Source: Cheiracanthium punctorium
Lineage: Eukaryota; Arthropoda; Arachnida; Araneae; Cheiracanthiidae
Assembly: GCA_038373885.1 (NCBI GenBank)
Contig: JAWZYV010013289.1
Location: forward strand, 124,001-188,000
DNA length: 64,000 bases
Reading direction: 5' to 3'
Shown: in pieces, positions 1 through 12,178 of the stretch
Numbering within the stretch: position 1 is the stretch's first letter
Layout: every line of letters starts with the position of its first letter
The notes under the pieces: model-generated
Database searches by the model: none
The model's input: only the letters and a program-made list of their open reading frames with translations
What the model was told of the DNA's origin: nothing
Translations under genes and position numbers: made by a program

Positions 1-330
1 TTCGAAAAAATTCAGGATGATTCTTTACAAGCTGCACTAAACACTGCAATAAATTCGAAAACTTTCACGAAACTTTCTGAAAAAAATCTTAAACGTGGAA
101 CTGCACAGCAAAATATTTCTAAGAGAGGCCATTCTGCAAAAAATTTTCGTTTTTTCGGGTGTCTAGTACAGCTTGTGAACCTACATCCGAAAAATTGTAA
201 AGTGCTTGAGATAATTAGTTTTCTTTTTTGTATTTATATACCAAAATTGCGTGTTTTTTTCCCAGCGCTGAAGGTGACATTCAAAGTTTAATTTAAGTGA
301 ATAGTGTGAATTTTGGCATCCGATTATCTG
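1..330. repeat. Dispersed fold-back repeat, copy 1 of 3
   Basis: This block resembles two others at 18715-19090 and 59235-59740. Shared landmarks in order are a segment like GGATGATTCTTTA(C/T)AAGCTGC, a spacer, an inverted version of that segment (here around 160-195, ending CTACATCCG), and a tail resembling ATAATTAGTTT..TTTGTATTTAT.TACCAAAAT. The two segments can pair, so each copy can form a long imperfect hairpin. No coding capacity is visible. It is probably a short non-autonomous element; the superfamily is unknown. The window edge cuts its left side. Confidence 0.5.
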
Positions 331-1237
331 TACTACGGTGAAGCAACGCTGCGCAGCATAGAATGAAAGTCTCCACCGTTGTGTCTTAGTAACGATAACA
401 GCAAACCAGTTAAAATCAATATTCTTTTTAAAGTAATGAAATATTTCTGACGAAATGCCCTTCTTTTAGAAAAATCTGCTTGTGCTGGAGTCACCTTAAA
501 TTTATTTGCCTTACGCAAATTCTCTGTCAAAATTCGAGAATTCCTGGGAGCACACCCCCTTTGCCCTTGTAATAAATCAGACCCGAAAAAGGTGTATTAC
601 ACTATTTCACTTTTTAAAAAAAACTTTTAGCGATAGTATTTTGATTGGTTTTAACTAATCATTATAAATTTCAAAGCAAAAGAAAAGTGTATTACTACGT
701 TTATTTGGGGGGGGGGGGGAACATGCAACAATAATATCACAATCAGTCATATTTCTTGTCATGTAAATGGAAATTTTGTATAAAAAGTGATTCCGTTTTC
801 GAATGTAACAATTCACGATCAATGTTATTCTTGTTTATTCTATCTCATCCCTGTCTGAAATCCTCAGAGTTTTCAAAAAATGTTATTCATAGTATTGTTT
901 CTCAGCTCATTTATTTTCTGTTTTTTTTTAACATTTTTGTACCCCTATAAACAGCTGCAGCTAAGCCTTGACCATTTTCTTTTCTTTTTTTTTTCCCAAC
1001 AAATTAAAAAAATTACAAACATTATACCTTTAAAATAAAACTAGATAATTTCCTCAGAATGAATTAATGCAACGTTTTCTATGTTGAAATGTGTGTAGGA
1101 CCACATAAAAAAGATTTGTAACTATTTAAATGCACTGTGAAAAAAAATACTGTTAGATTACGGGCAATTCTCGGCAACAAAAAATTCCAAGAGAATCTCG
1201 TCAAACTACGTGCGCCCGCAAAATCACAATACCCATA
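331..1237. other. AT-rich DNA with no recognisable gene
   Basis: I see only short chance open frames, homopolymer runs (a G run at about 709-719 and several T runs) and no repeat family shared with the rest of the window. Confidence 0.6.
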
Positions 1238-1610
1238 AGTTATCGAGTGTTGATCGTAATTTGATTGTGTCAGACATTCATAGGTTATCGAGATTTGACC
1301 GTAATTTGATAATGCATTACAACATAGGTTGTCGAGTATTGACCGTAATTTGACAATGGATTACTATATAGGTTGTCGAGTATTGACCGTAATTTTATGA
1401 ATGTCTCACACTATAGTTTGTCGAGATTTGATCGTAATTTGACAATGGATTATGACATAGGCTGTCGAGTATTGACCGTAATTTTATGAATGTCTCACAC
1501 TAGTTTGTCGAGTACTGACCGTAATTTTATGAATGCCTTACACTATACGTTGTTGAGGATTTAGCGTAAATTTATGAAGGTTTCACAGTATAGGCTGTCG
1601 GGCATTTATT
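1238..1610. repeat. Tandem array, ~44-bp unit, about 8 copies
   Basis: The unit opens with (G)GTTGTCGAGTATTGACCGT followed by AATTT and a variable half. Two variants of the second half occur: one like GACAATGGATTACTATA and one like TATGAATGTCTCACACTATA. They are partly interspersed, so the array did not arise from one simple expansion. Copies degrade towards both ends. It is a minisatellite with no coding potential. Confidence 0.85.
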
Positions 1611-2627
1611 ATAAAAATACACTCCAGCTACAGCCAAGAAAACGTTATATCATTTAATGATAAAAACTACCTTCTAAGTTCTATGGGCAGGAGACAACTA
1701 TGATCACATATGATTGAAAAGCACTTCTGCACAATATTTTAACCTTATAGGTGTTTGAGGTAGTTTTTTTATTATTAAGTATTTAGACCTTATTCTTTAA
1801 TTATTATTCAATGTTAAATTGACTGTCTATTCGTAAAATTACTATTATGATGATCAGTTCATATTGGGGCATAATCTGTTTGAGGCCAAATTTTTCGTAC
1901 AACAAAGGCATTGCCATACGAAAAGCCCTCAATACAAAATAGTACAAAACTTATGTTTCAGGTCATACAAAAGGTTCACCCTTATTACCTGCCAAAAACA
2001 TCAACCGACACACAAACAGAAAATTTGATTATGTTTCTGCAAACTAAGAAAGGCAAACTTTTTGGATGACCTGCAACATACATTTTTTACTAACCTATAT
2101 TGAGGACTGCCTTTTGGTCTGGACCAGGATTAACCCAAATACAAGTGATTATTAGTTTTTTTTGTTTGTGTGTATTATTTCAAACTTTACAAGTTTTTTC
2201 TTTTTTTAATATGTAATCCTCAATAGTTAATTGTGGCACGGCAAGGCTGAAATTCTTTATAAATTTCACTGAAGATTGAGGCTTTTAATAAAAAATGGGG
2301 ATTGCACAGGCAATTAAACTAGAATTTTTTATGTTAAATACATAACCACTCAATTTTACTCGTTAATAAGTGTCTTGATAAATACTTTGACAGACCTTTT
2401 CTTCAAGATTTAAAATGTAAACAATTATTATTTACCAAATACAGACCCTTGACATTTCTGTGACAGGCACTGACTATCCTCTAAGAAAGGTTGTGCATCC
2501 TTTGGCTAGTGTAACTTGGTTTTTGGTACCGAGTCTCTTTTTAATATAATTTCACTGCTGCATGGACTGCAGTGAAACCTGTGTATAATGATCCATGTGT
2601 ATAACAATAAACCTGCATATAGCAGTA
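1611..2627. other. No gene seen; one orphan transposon end
   Basis: AT-rich sequence. At about 2568-2625 a stretch starting GCAGTGAAACCTGTGTATAA looks like a single end of a pogo/Tigger-type element (CAGT start, GTATAAYGATC-like interior), but I cannot find its partner. Nothing else is recognisable. Confidence 0.45.
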
Positions 2628-2915
2628 CAGTAGAGTCCCGCAATTCTGAACAAATTGAGACCAAACACTTCGTTTTAGCGGGAATTCAGAATAGGCAATT
2701 TCATAGATATCAATAAGTTGACTTGTTAAGGCATAAATTAAGTGCAGGGATTGTATAAATGGAGCCGGCCTGTACTCTTAAGTAACCAGCTTTCATTTTA
2801 ATCTGCCTTCAGGACAGGTTTTCCCCACAAACGTCTTTTTAATTGCTCCTGTGTTTTTAGGTTTAAAAAATCCTTATTTTTTCTGAACTCTGTTTGGAAA
2901 AGCAGGACTCCACTT
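2628..2915. mobile_element. Pogo/Tigger-like short element (MITE)
   Basis: The left end reads CAGTAGAGTCCCGCAATTCT and is preceded by TA. The right end, reverse-complemented, reads AGTGGAGTCCTGC followed after a few bases by CAGAGTTCAG, mirroring the left end imperfectly. The CAGTAGAG opening and TA target are typical of pogo-group Tc1/mariner elements. There is no transposase, so it is non-autonomous and old. Confidence 0.6.
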
Positions 2916-4754
2916 TTTAACTTTTTTTTTTGTGTGTGTGTGTGTGTCCAAAGAGTATTTTGTTTAATCAATGCATTTTGAAGAAGTCAACAGCATAAAT
3001 CACTTTTTAAACTGACAGTCTATAACAATGTTAACTCTAATAAAGCGAATGGTAGTACAGAGGTTAAAATGTATAAATGCAAATATTATTTGCAAATAAA
3101 ACAAGCAAAATTTTATCTAAAACTAAACTATTCACTTCTTCAAAATCAGAAAAGACATACCCACATTACTGATAAAAGTATGGCCTCATATTATTTAATT
3201 GAAGAGGAGTGCCGTGTTTACTTGCATAATAGTCACACCTTCTGTTTTCTAATTTTTCATGGTGAAAGTCTAGGTGTGACTATTATGCAGGGAAATCTAC
3301 AACACAATAGTTGTACACTCCAATGCTAAAACATTAATAGTATATTCCAATAGAAGGGGGGGGGGAAATTAAGGAATTTTGAAAATTGAGATGAAAACTG
3401 TAAAAACTAAGAAATAAAACAATAATAAGCTTAGATTTTTATAATCGAATTTTTTAAAAAATATATTTTCTATTTATGAAGGGGGAAAAATTATTTCAAC
3501 AAAGTATTGATCTGAGGCAATCGATAACTTCTTATCATTATGCTTCCTTTTAACCACAATATAAAAGTAATGCATATAAATAAGTGGATTTTTGCTTTCA
3601 ATTCTTAAAATTGCTTCATTGTTATTTATTTTATTGCACTGAATACAATAACAGTAATGAGAAAAAAACTTAAATTTTACAATGAATTAATTTCTAATCA
3701 AGTGCTTACACATACACACACAGCAACAAAAACACATACACAATATATACTGAATGCAAAATTTTAATTTCTATAACATATATTCAACATCAAAATGCAT
3801 ATTTACTTAAAAAAAATTACAAAATGATTTATTTGCCAACGTCATGGTTTACATATAGATATTTCTTTGATTTGGTTCCTTTCTCAAGATTTATTCCAAG
3901 GAACATCCTGTTAAAAAAAAAAAAATAAAAAAATAATTATACAAAGTATTATGAATGCTCACAAGAAATGTATATATGGATTTTAGTCATCCTCTGCTAA
4001 CCCTGCAACTATGATAAATATTAATATTCAGCTCATACTGGGCCCAGCTTTGTTTGGTATGCTTTATATCGCAAAAAAAAAAAAAAAAAAAAAAAAATTC
4101 AAGCTCTTTCCATCAACATAAATTTTTCAAGAACATTTGAAAATCCTTTAATAATAACATCAAAAAGCAGTCATATTTTTCTTTTAAAATAGGAAAATGT
4201 AGAATGAGTGCTCATAATTAAAATTATATTTTAAAAATTATTTTCCTAATTACTTTATTAGTATTACAGCACAGTATATGACACAGCAAACATATCTAAT
4301 TTTATTAGTATCACGGGCATAACAGTTTTGAGAATTTATTAACCATATAATTTATTTGAGAGATTGTCCCACAGGAATTTCAGTGGTGGAGTCAGAAAAT
4401 GCATCTGCAGTTTCTGAAAGTTTTGCTAACAACATTTCAGAGCTTTTACAGATTTCACAGCTTTTGCTTCCACGACTTTTCCTGACATTTATCATGATCT
4501 TCCCTGACTTTTTATCTAGTGTGCTTTCACGAATTTCACATTCCTATTTTTAATATTACTTCCTTTTTTTTAATAACTTTATATATATTTTGCATTTTTT
4601 TCTACAAATAATAATAATAATAATAAAATTAATATATACAAGAATTTTATTTGACATTCCTGGATTCTAACAAAAACCATGTTTGATAATAATTCAGTAT
4701 AAACCTAAGCATATTTCAACTAAAATATGTTCATAAAGGATACATTTTAAAATT
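2916..4754. other. No gene; repeats and microsatellites only
   Basis: The stretch has a short GT run (about 2932-2947), A and T runs, and a repeat at about 3210-3310 containing TGGTGAAAGTCTAGGTG and GACTATTATG, which recurs at about 52435-52565. Around 4367-4550 there are repeated 'CCTGACTTT'-like words of the kind found again at 5590-5690. I see no supported coding sequence. Confidence 0.55.
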
Positions 4755-5494
4755 TATAACATACCTGCCAACATCACGTGAAGAAAATCCAGTAGATTTA
4801 TGTGGTATCACTATCTTAAAGTTATAATTACTTATCTGCACTACAAAACATGCTTCGACATTTTTTCACCCAGTAAATTTCACCATCTATTTTATGCATC
4901 ATTTTTTAAATGTAAGTTGACTTGACACAGTGCTATGGTGTTTAAAATTAACACTTTGCTTTTTTTTTAAATAAACATTTATGTTTGAAATTTTAGTATC
5001 ACATAAGGTCATGATGTTAAAAATAGAATTAGTAAAAGAGCTCAGAAAGAATTCTTTTTACATGAAATAAACAAAACTTCAATGTTTTTTTAGGTCCCCA
5101 CAAAAGTATTTTCTTAAATGTACAAAAAAATTTTAAAAAGTTGTAGAATTTTGGGGCTTTGAACTCACAAATGTTACAACTAAGAGATCTCTCATCTAAT
5201 TTTGAAATTTCCAAGAATTCTTCACAAATGAGTGAGCATACTCATTTGTGCTCACTCATTTGTGTGCACAATTGAGTCTGGACCTCTCTTTATTACTGGA
5301 CCAAAATACCATGGTATATTGAATGAATATACCCTGAAAGCGGTAATCTTTCAGAACTGCTAAGGAAATAAATGTGCCGATTATTAAAAGCTTCAAAACG
5401 TAAAAAAACCCAGGATATTTTAATGTAAAATCAGGAGACCAGTAGAAACCCCCCCTCCCTCCCAAATCCAGTAGAGTTGGCAGGTATGTTATAA
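4755..5494. mobile_element. Short DNA transposon with perfect 19-bp TIRs
   Basis: The ends are exact inverted copies: TTATAACATACCTGCCAAC at 4755-4773 and its reverse complement at 5476-5494. The ~740-bp interior has no credible gene. Adjacent flanks (TTAAAA.. and GGTTAAAT) do not give a clean target duplication, so the superfamily is not assigned; a hAT-like or TTAA-type origin is possible. A further inverted repeat lies inside at 5223-5264. Confidence 0.7.
5223..5264. repeat. Perfect 16-bp-stem hairpin
   Basis: CACAAATGAGTGAGCA at 5223-5238 and its exact reverse complement at 5249-5264 flank a 10-base spacer. The spacer itself contains CTCATTTG, so a related word occurs three times. It lies inside the 19-bp-TIR element and may be a snap-back duplication. 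Confidence 0.8.
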
Positions 5495-5989
5495 GGTTAA
5501 ATAAGAAAATGAAAATAAAACAATTTTTAGAATTAGGTTCAAATGGTAAATATTTTCTTGATTTTGACACAAAATTCAATTTTTCTTGTATTTCCTTGAC
5601 CCTTCTTCAATTTATTTGAATTTCCCCGACTTTTTTCCCCAAATCCCTGACCAAAACTCACTTTCCTGACTTTCCAGATCTTTAGAAACCCTGCATTTGT
5701 TACCCCACTATGGTCAAGTCAATAACCACTGATTATAGCAGATGGCTGAAGCATGAAGGTCCCAGCTTCCGACATACTGTCCAGCTACCAATCTAATGGT
5801 CCAGAGTTTGGGCGGATTATGCTTTTAGTGTATTTTTGTCCAGAAAAATTACACCAAGTTTTATTAGTCTCTTGTCTTTCTATTTAAGGGGGATGCCTTT
5901 CATGGTTTTCACATCTATTCTACAAAAAGGTTCCACACCAATAGGATTAAAAGACGACTTTCTTTAGCCAGTTCATCTTTTCATTAGAG

Positions 5990-6633
5990 TCAACTTCGGA
6001 TATAGTGAATGCATCTTATTAGTCCCGATTAACGTACTTAGGAAATGCACATAGCATTTTTCGGTTTTAGTGAACTTAAATTTCTGGACGGCAGAGGTGA
6101 TTCCTATAAAAAGTGTCTCTTGTGTTCGAGTAGAGAGAAAGATTATCAACCACCTGTCCCCAAATGCAGGCGAATTGCCCGTGTCTGGTCCAACATACTT
6201 ATACTAAACAAGAGGAAGGAGCAAAAAGGGGGGAGGGGTCATATTTTTTTTTCATTCCTGTAAGGCATTCTAGTCTTTAAACATATTAAGAAAAGCAGAG
6301 TAGTTTTGAAAGGGAACCAAAAGACGAAATTTCACTCGATCTTGGAAGCTGTCATTTTCCATTCTCAATGCAATACCACAGATTAAAAGTGACAGCACTT
6401 TTTGCCAACTGAATGGAATGACCATTATTAAATATAATTAATTGTGCTCATTTTACTTAACAATAGTTCTAGAACCATAAATGTGATCCATTGTGTTTGA
6501 TTTACTTAATAAACATTTAGTATTTGTATAAAGTACTATTTTTTAGTTAAGGTGCCTTGTTCAGCATGGGAAAACATTGGTTTTAGTGAATGAAATTTTC
6601 CGGTGTCCAGAGATTCACTATAACCGGAGTTGA
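5990..6633. mobile_element. Tigger/pogo-like non-autonomous element, copy 1
   Basis: The left end TCAACTTCGGATATAGTGAA and the reverse complement of the right end, TCAACTCCGGTTATAGTGAA, agree at 18 of 20 bases. The interior (about 6190-6540) is recognisably the same as 61990-62420. No transposase is encoded; the open frame at 6045-6263 has no protein-like features. The TIR style is that of pogo-group elements, which I infer rather than prove. Confidence 0.65.
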
Positions 6634-7194
6634 TTGTATCTTCAATTCTCTTACGTCCTTGTACCTATAAAAGAGTTACTTTATTTCTAGTTCTCTTAGA
6701 AGGTTTTGTACATTCCAGACCAATCCTTAATTTAACTTGAAAAGAGGTAAGAGCCTTTAAGGCTGCTTGACAGTCACTAAAAATCAGAATCAACTTACCA
6801 CGGTAGTCTTTTCTAATATTTATCGTAAGACAATCAGTAAGACCAAGAACGTCAGCCTGGAATACTTCCGCAGAAATATAAAGAGGTTGATTTTTTAATT
6901 ATACAACATGTATTATGAGTCCTGAAAAGTTATAAAAATGGTTTTAGTCAGTATATAATTATTTTTATGTTTCTGACACTTTTAAGATAAAATGTTCAAG
7001 TTCTACACATACCACCTCATTAACATATGGTGTCAGAAAAAAAGTTAAATGTTACATTGATTTATTTAGATTTAATCTTGAATATTTTTTGAATTAAATG
7101 AATTTGAATTATGGAAAGTTAACTGATATCTGAACTTTTTTTAATGTAACTTCGAAATGTATAGTATATGATCAATATTAATAAAAGCTAAGGC
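6634..7194. other. No gene or repeat recognised
   Basis: AT-rich DNA. Nothing here matches another part of the window by eye. Confidence 0.5.
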
Positions 7195-8050
7195 CAGAGT
7201 TTTTGGGACACCCTAACATTAGGGCAGGCTGAAACTGCACCAATTTTTGAAATTGATAAGAGCCCAAGGCGGAAAAGCTGTTCCTGGGGTTGGTTAGTAA
7301 CCAACCATGAAAAACTTTTTCGAAATCGGAGGAATCTTTAGGTGGCACCAGCATCTTTAAAATGAGGAATTTGGTTCAAAATAGGCAAATCCAAATTCCT
7401 GCCAAAACGCAATTTTTGCAGATTTTTTAAATTGATATCAGCCGAGTGAAGAAAATTTGTTTCTTGGGTAGGTTAATAATAGCGTAAAATATTTTTAAAA
7501 TCTGATAATATCTCCAGGTGTCAATGGAATCTTTGAAATTGAAAATTTGGGTCCAAATAGACCCCCCCCCACCACCAAATAAATAAATAAATAAATAAAC
7601 ACACAATTTTTGAAATCAATATCAGCAATGTTCTGAGTGCTGAAATGTTCTTTACATGATTCACTCTAAAGATGAAAAGCAACTTTACCTCACAGCTGTT
7701 AACGATTTTCAAATTTCACAGCTGTTAACGATTTTTTTCTTTGTCAAAATACCCTATTTTAAAGGTGCTGGCACTACCAGAAAATACTGTCCAACTTCAA
7801 AAAAAATGTTACCACTTATTAACCAACCCAAGAAACAATGTTTTTGCACTTGGCTGATATTGATTTTGAAAATTTGCAAGAATAATTGTGTTTTCGGGAA
7901 AAACCTATTTTGGCCCAAAATTTCTGATTTAAAAGACGCTGGCGACACCTGAAGATATTGACAAATTTCAAAAAAATTTTACACGGTTATTAGCTAACTG
8001 AAGAAACAACTTTTTTTTTTCACTAGGATCTCATTTTCTGTGAAGTACTG
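7195..8050. repeat. Head-to-head ~180-bp repeat units
   Basis: Two plus-oriented units (about 7245-7430 and 7431-7615) face two minus-oriented units (about 7735-7875 and 7880-8050). Each unit carries words like TTGATATCAGCC, GTTTCTTGGGTNGGTTAATAA and GGTGTCNCCAGC(A/G)TCTTTAAAA. The centre holds a C run and an (AAAT)n microsatellite at about 7560-7600. Open frames on both strands here (for example at 7656-7952) are by-products of the repeats. It resembles the arms of a fold-back or satellite-bearing transposon. Confidence 0.6.
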
Positions 8051-8819
8051 GCCAACAAATCTCTTCTGCCAATTCACTTTTTTCAAACAGCATTTTAATG
8101 AATTTTATAAACACGTTTTATATTTTAATGCAACAAATTTTCGAAATTTGGTTGAAAAATAAAAACTCACCCAAAAGATTAAGAAATATTTTGGCGAAAT
8201 AATCATTATTTATCAAAAATATGTAGTAATTTTAACTGTTGATACAAAAGCTAGAATAATGGCTTGCAATGAACAAAAATACGATTATTCACAAAAAAGG
8301 ATGGAGAAAGATTTGATATAAAATCACTGCGTGCAGTCGACGGCGATATCGTTCGATATGAACTCTTGAAATAGTCTGCAGACCTCAAGAATCTGCGACA
8401 GGCGTCGCCATGTCGCACGGTTTCTGCTACCGGAGATATTCTATTTGATTTCTTACACTTCTTCATTAATGCTCTCTCCCCTTTATCAGAAAGTATCACA
8501 ATTCTCCATACTCCGGAACAAAAATAGAAACAAAACCAAACCTTACTATTGATTTAACTAGAATGGAATTGCCATCTCATTTGTCGCATGAAAAATCACA
8601 CCACTATTAAAAAAAAAACCTTCAAATTCTGCTTGTTCAAAATAACTTTTTAAATTTAAAATGTTCTATTTTGACCAAAATATGTCATGTCACATTTACT
8701 GTAACTCTCTGCCCCTTTTCTTGTCACAAACTCAGTTGGTCCTAATTACAAGTTCTTTATTTATTTTAAAGTTTACATTATTTTTTTACAGTACAATATT
8801 AGGGTGATCACAAACAACC
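8051..8819. other. No supported gene
   Basis: A minus-strand open frame at 8251-8499 is a little more GC-rich than its surroundings, but shows no domain I recognise. I list it here only as a possibility. Confidence 0.35.
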
Positions 8820-8905
8820 AATCCAAAGCTGAGAATAGAACCCAGATGCAAAAGGGTGGTAGAATAGTGCACTAGCCACTACACCACCCAGGTGGCTGGT
8901 GACCA
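8820..8905 (-). mobile_element. tRNA-derived SINE head
   Basis: On the minus strand the sequence has an A-box-like TGGTGTAGTGGCTAGTG and, about 30 bases on, a B-box-like GGGTTCTATTC, flanked by GC-rich stem-like bases. This is the layout of a tRNA-type RNA polymerase III promoter. The B box departs from the GGTTCGANTCC consensus and I could not fold a clean cloverleaf, so a degenerate SINE head is more likely than a working tRNA gene. Confidence 0.5.
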
Positions 8906-9863
8906 GATTTTTGAAGAAAGAACTGCAGAGACAAATCCTTGTGGTGCCCCCTGCCCCAAATTCAGAAAAAATTTGGGGACATTTTATAAATTTAAAGCTT
9001 ACCCCAATTAATGATGCTTTAGCTAAATAAATATAAGCTAAGCATTCATGAAATGAAAGGAGTGAAATATGATTGATTTTTTTTTTTAAATGGGAAAAAA
9101 TAAATATTATAACTAAAATTTTGTCCCGAATTCTTTTCGGGATAAGTTGATTAGTTGGGATAAGAAGATTACAATTCGGGATAAGTTGAAAAATCCTGAG
9201 GTTAATTTACCAGGCTTAACATTTGTGGACGACCCCATAGTGTACATACACCCTAATTATAACACAAGATATTTTTCACTAAAATTTTAGTTTTTCAAAA
9301 CTTAAGCAATGAAATTTTGGAATATCCAGGGTTCGAAAAAACCCGGGCGCCAGGTCGCACAGATGACCAAAAAATATCCCTTAGCAACTAGCTTTTTTTT
9401 AAATCAATATTATTCAATATATGAGGCTCCTAAAAATCTTTTCCTGGCACCTAATATTTTACAAACTTTTTCGATCCCTGGGAATATCAACATTAATTTT
9501 GAATATGAAATGTTTTGCAAATATAACTATCAAACTTTGGCATCAAGACAAACAATTTGCCTTTGTATTAAGTTCTTTTTTAATGTCTACAAAATTTAAA
9601 ATCTAATAAAGATGTGTTGTTTCTGCTACATTTTCTGTAAAAAACATGTATTATATTTTATCATGAAAATTTTGTCATTTATGTGAAATTATTTTGAATT
9701 AATTAATGAAATAATACTTTACAAAGCATACATGCTATAGATCTAAAGAATAACAAATACTCAAGGTCTTAAACACACGCGCACACACATTTAAAACAAA
9801 AAAAAACTTATAATAAAAAAATAGTCAACTCCCTCAAATCTGCAAAAGTTTTGCCAAAAGGTT

Positions 9864-10860
9864 CAGGGGCGGATCCAGAAATTACTCAAGGAGGGGCAAT
9901 TTTGTACCTGAAACAGGGGGTAGAATGTGCAAAATCATTTTATAATTAATTACAGTAGAAGACCCAAAATCTGCACAACTTGGTTCCGGACCTTTTGCAG
10001 ATTTTAGAATTTTGCGGATTTTGGGTCATAATAGGAAATTTATTCTATTTCCCTACACCCCACCCAAAAAAAAAAAAAACAGTAAAGATCAAGAGAAACA
10101 AATCATGTTAATTATTATCAGAATCATGATATAAAAATACAGTGGGATAATACAATATACAAAATTATGAGATTATAGTTCAACTTATTTAAACATGTAT
10201 ATTCAATAGTAGTTTAGGACTTGGGGATATTCTAATTATAGTTTTTTTTTCATTATTTCCTGTTCTGTAACACAGCTTTACTGATCTACAAATCTTAGAT
10301 ATTTCTTTCTCAGAGCCTAACCTTGATTAAATGTTATTTTATCAACTTTTTGATCATCCTCATTTGTTACTGTGTCAGTGTCATGTGATCATAATTGAGT
10401 GTTAATTATGTCACTGTCAGTCATTTCAAGGATATCAATGTTACGATGAGAGCTCATAAACTCTTAAAATATTTTTTTCAAGTGGGAATAGCTTAATTAG
10501 TTTTACTTTGTCGTTATAGTGTAGTTTTCTGAGCTTGCAGCTGGCAGGGCAGATTTCATTGTTTACATGGAACAGACAGTGCGGATTTTAGAGCCTTGCG
10601 GATTTTGGTTCTTCTACTGTAGTATAATAAATTATACCAATTAATGTAATTAATTATTTTATTGATAAAATCTATATATGAGCGATGATTAAAAAGGACA
10701 GGGAGTAGTACCCGCAATACACCCCTTAGAAAAAGGCTGCATAATTTTCATTATACTTACATTCTTTCATAATATATTTTAACAGATTATAACAGATTTT
10801 TGGACTCCGCCCAGGAGGAGGCGATCGCCCCACACCGCCCTCCCCTTGGATCCACGCCTG
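9864..10860. mobile_element. hAT-like element copy 1, split by a nested element
   Basis: The ends are CAGGGGCGGATCCAGAA and (reverse-complemented) CAGGCGTGGATCCAAGG, directly flanked by an exact 8-bp duplication, AAAAGGTT at 9856-9863 and 10861-10868. The CAGG start and 8-bp duplication are hAT hallmarks. The element is non-autonomous. A second copy at 11272-11588 has the same sequence without the 667-bp insert that splits this one. Confidence 0.9.
9953..10619. mobile_element. Pogo-like non-autonomous element nested in hAT copy 1
   Basis: Left end CAGTAGAAGACCCAAAATCT and right end (reverse-complemented) CAGTAGAAGAACCAAAATCC form the TIRs. TA dinucleotides flank it at 9951-9952 and 10620-10621. 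The word 'GCGGATTTT' recurs beside the right end as a subterminal repeat. There is no transposase. TIR style and TA target place it with pogo-type Tc1/mariner elements. It inserted after the hAT copy did. Confidence 0.85.
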
Positions 10861-11116
10861 AAAAGGTTGTGCAGATTATAGGCCATTGTCTTTGTTTACA
10901 TTTTTCTTTTGCAGATTTAGATTGAGTTGATGATCATCCATAAATAGACATTAAAATAAAAAGATGATTTCTAATAAATTTTAAGATAAAAGTATTTTTT
11001 CAATAGTAACTCAACTTTTATCAATGCTTGAAAGTAAATAATTTAAACATACTCAAATAATACATATACGTGCAGCAATAAAATTCATATTTATTTAAAA
11101 AATGTAAAATACCATA

Positions 11117-12178
11117 CTTAGTTAAAAGCAGTTAAAAGCCGCTAAAATCAAGTTTAAAATATTGAAAACATAACACACCAAGTGTTTTGTCAAGCGCGTT
11201 CGGCTGCTCAGCCCGCAGCCATCTTCAGAATTGGCGAGGATCTCAGGGTTGGCAAGTTTTTGACAATTGATCAGGGGCGGATCCAGAAATCACTCAAGAA
11301 GGGGACGATTTTGTACCTGAAACAAGGGGGTAGAATGCGCAAAATCATTTTATAAGTAATATAATTAATTGTGCCAATTAATGTAATTAATTATATTATT
11401 AATAAAATCTATATATGAGCTCTGATTAAAAAGGACAGGGAGTAGTACCCGCCATACACCCCTTAGGAAAAGGCTACTTAATTTTCATTATACCTTCATA
11501 ATATATTTTAAGAGATTATAACAGAGTTTGAGACTTCGCCCAGGAGGGGGCAATCGCCACCACCACCCTCCCCTTGGATCCGCACCTGCAATTGATGGTT
11601 TTCTCGGGTTTTAACTATCATGTCAAAAACCCCTTTTTGACAGAGTTTTTGACAATAAGTGTCAAAAACCTAAAATTCTGTCCTAAAATAGTGTAAATCT
11701 ATTTTTTGAAATAAAATTGCATATTACAAATTTCCTCATTTTTTTACTTTAGCACTTGAGTAAACTTTTGGTCAATTTTAGTCAGAACAAACTACATATT
11801 TTGTTCAAAATTTCCAAGATTAATTTTGGTTCAATAAGCTGCTTGAAATACAAAATAATAATAATAAGCTACAACTGTAACTATGCAAATATATTAAAGA
11901 TATATCAAAAAACAGTGTCATAAATTTACTGTGCTTGTACTGAATAAATGCACACCCTGATTATTGCACAGGCATTTGGGTCCATGCCTTGGGAACACGT
12001 GCAGAAGCAGGCCAAAAAATTGAGTTTAGAGCTATGTATAGGGGCACAAAGTTTTAAAAGTGCACTGGGCACAAAAATGTTATTGTCTGGCCCTGAATAA
12101 ACAAATTTGCACTTAACAAAACACTTTGTGTGCCATGTTTTTAATATTTTAAATGGATTTTAATGGCTTTTAACTAAG
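11117..12178. mobile_element. Long-TIR non-autonomous element hosting hAT copy 2
   Basis: About 75 bp at each end are imperfect inverted copies. Left starts CTTAGTTAAAAGC (11117), and right reverse-complemented starts CTTAGTTAAAAGCC (from 12178). Both ends share TTTAAAATATT.AAAACAT and AAGTGTTTTGT further in. TA lies immediately outside at 11115-11116 and 12179-12180, consistent with Tc1/mariner-type insertion. No gene is visible inside, apart from the nested hAT copy and debris. Confidence 0.7.
11272..11588. mobile_element. hAT-like element copy 2 (uninterrupted)
   Basis: A 317-bp element beginning CAGGGGCGGATCCAGAA and ending (reverse-complemented) CAGGTGCGGATCCAAGG. It has an exact 8-bp target duplication, CAATTGAT, at 11264-11271 and 11589-11596. 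It is the intact counterpart of copy 1 and shows what that copy looked like before the nested insertion. Confidence 0.92.

Noticed and set aside
8820..8905. Possible functional tRNA gene
   Set aside because: The B box departs from consensus and I could not draw a full cloverleaf, so a SINE head is the safer call.
9309..9606. Overlapping 96- and 61-codon frames
   Set aside because: Phe/Ile/Asn/Lys-rich translations typical of random AT-rich DNA; no splice or start context.
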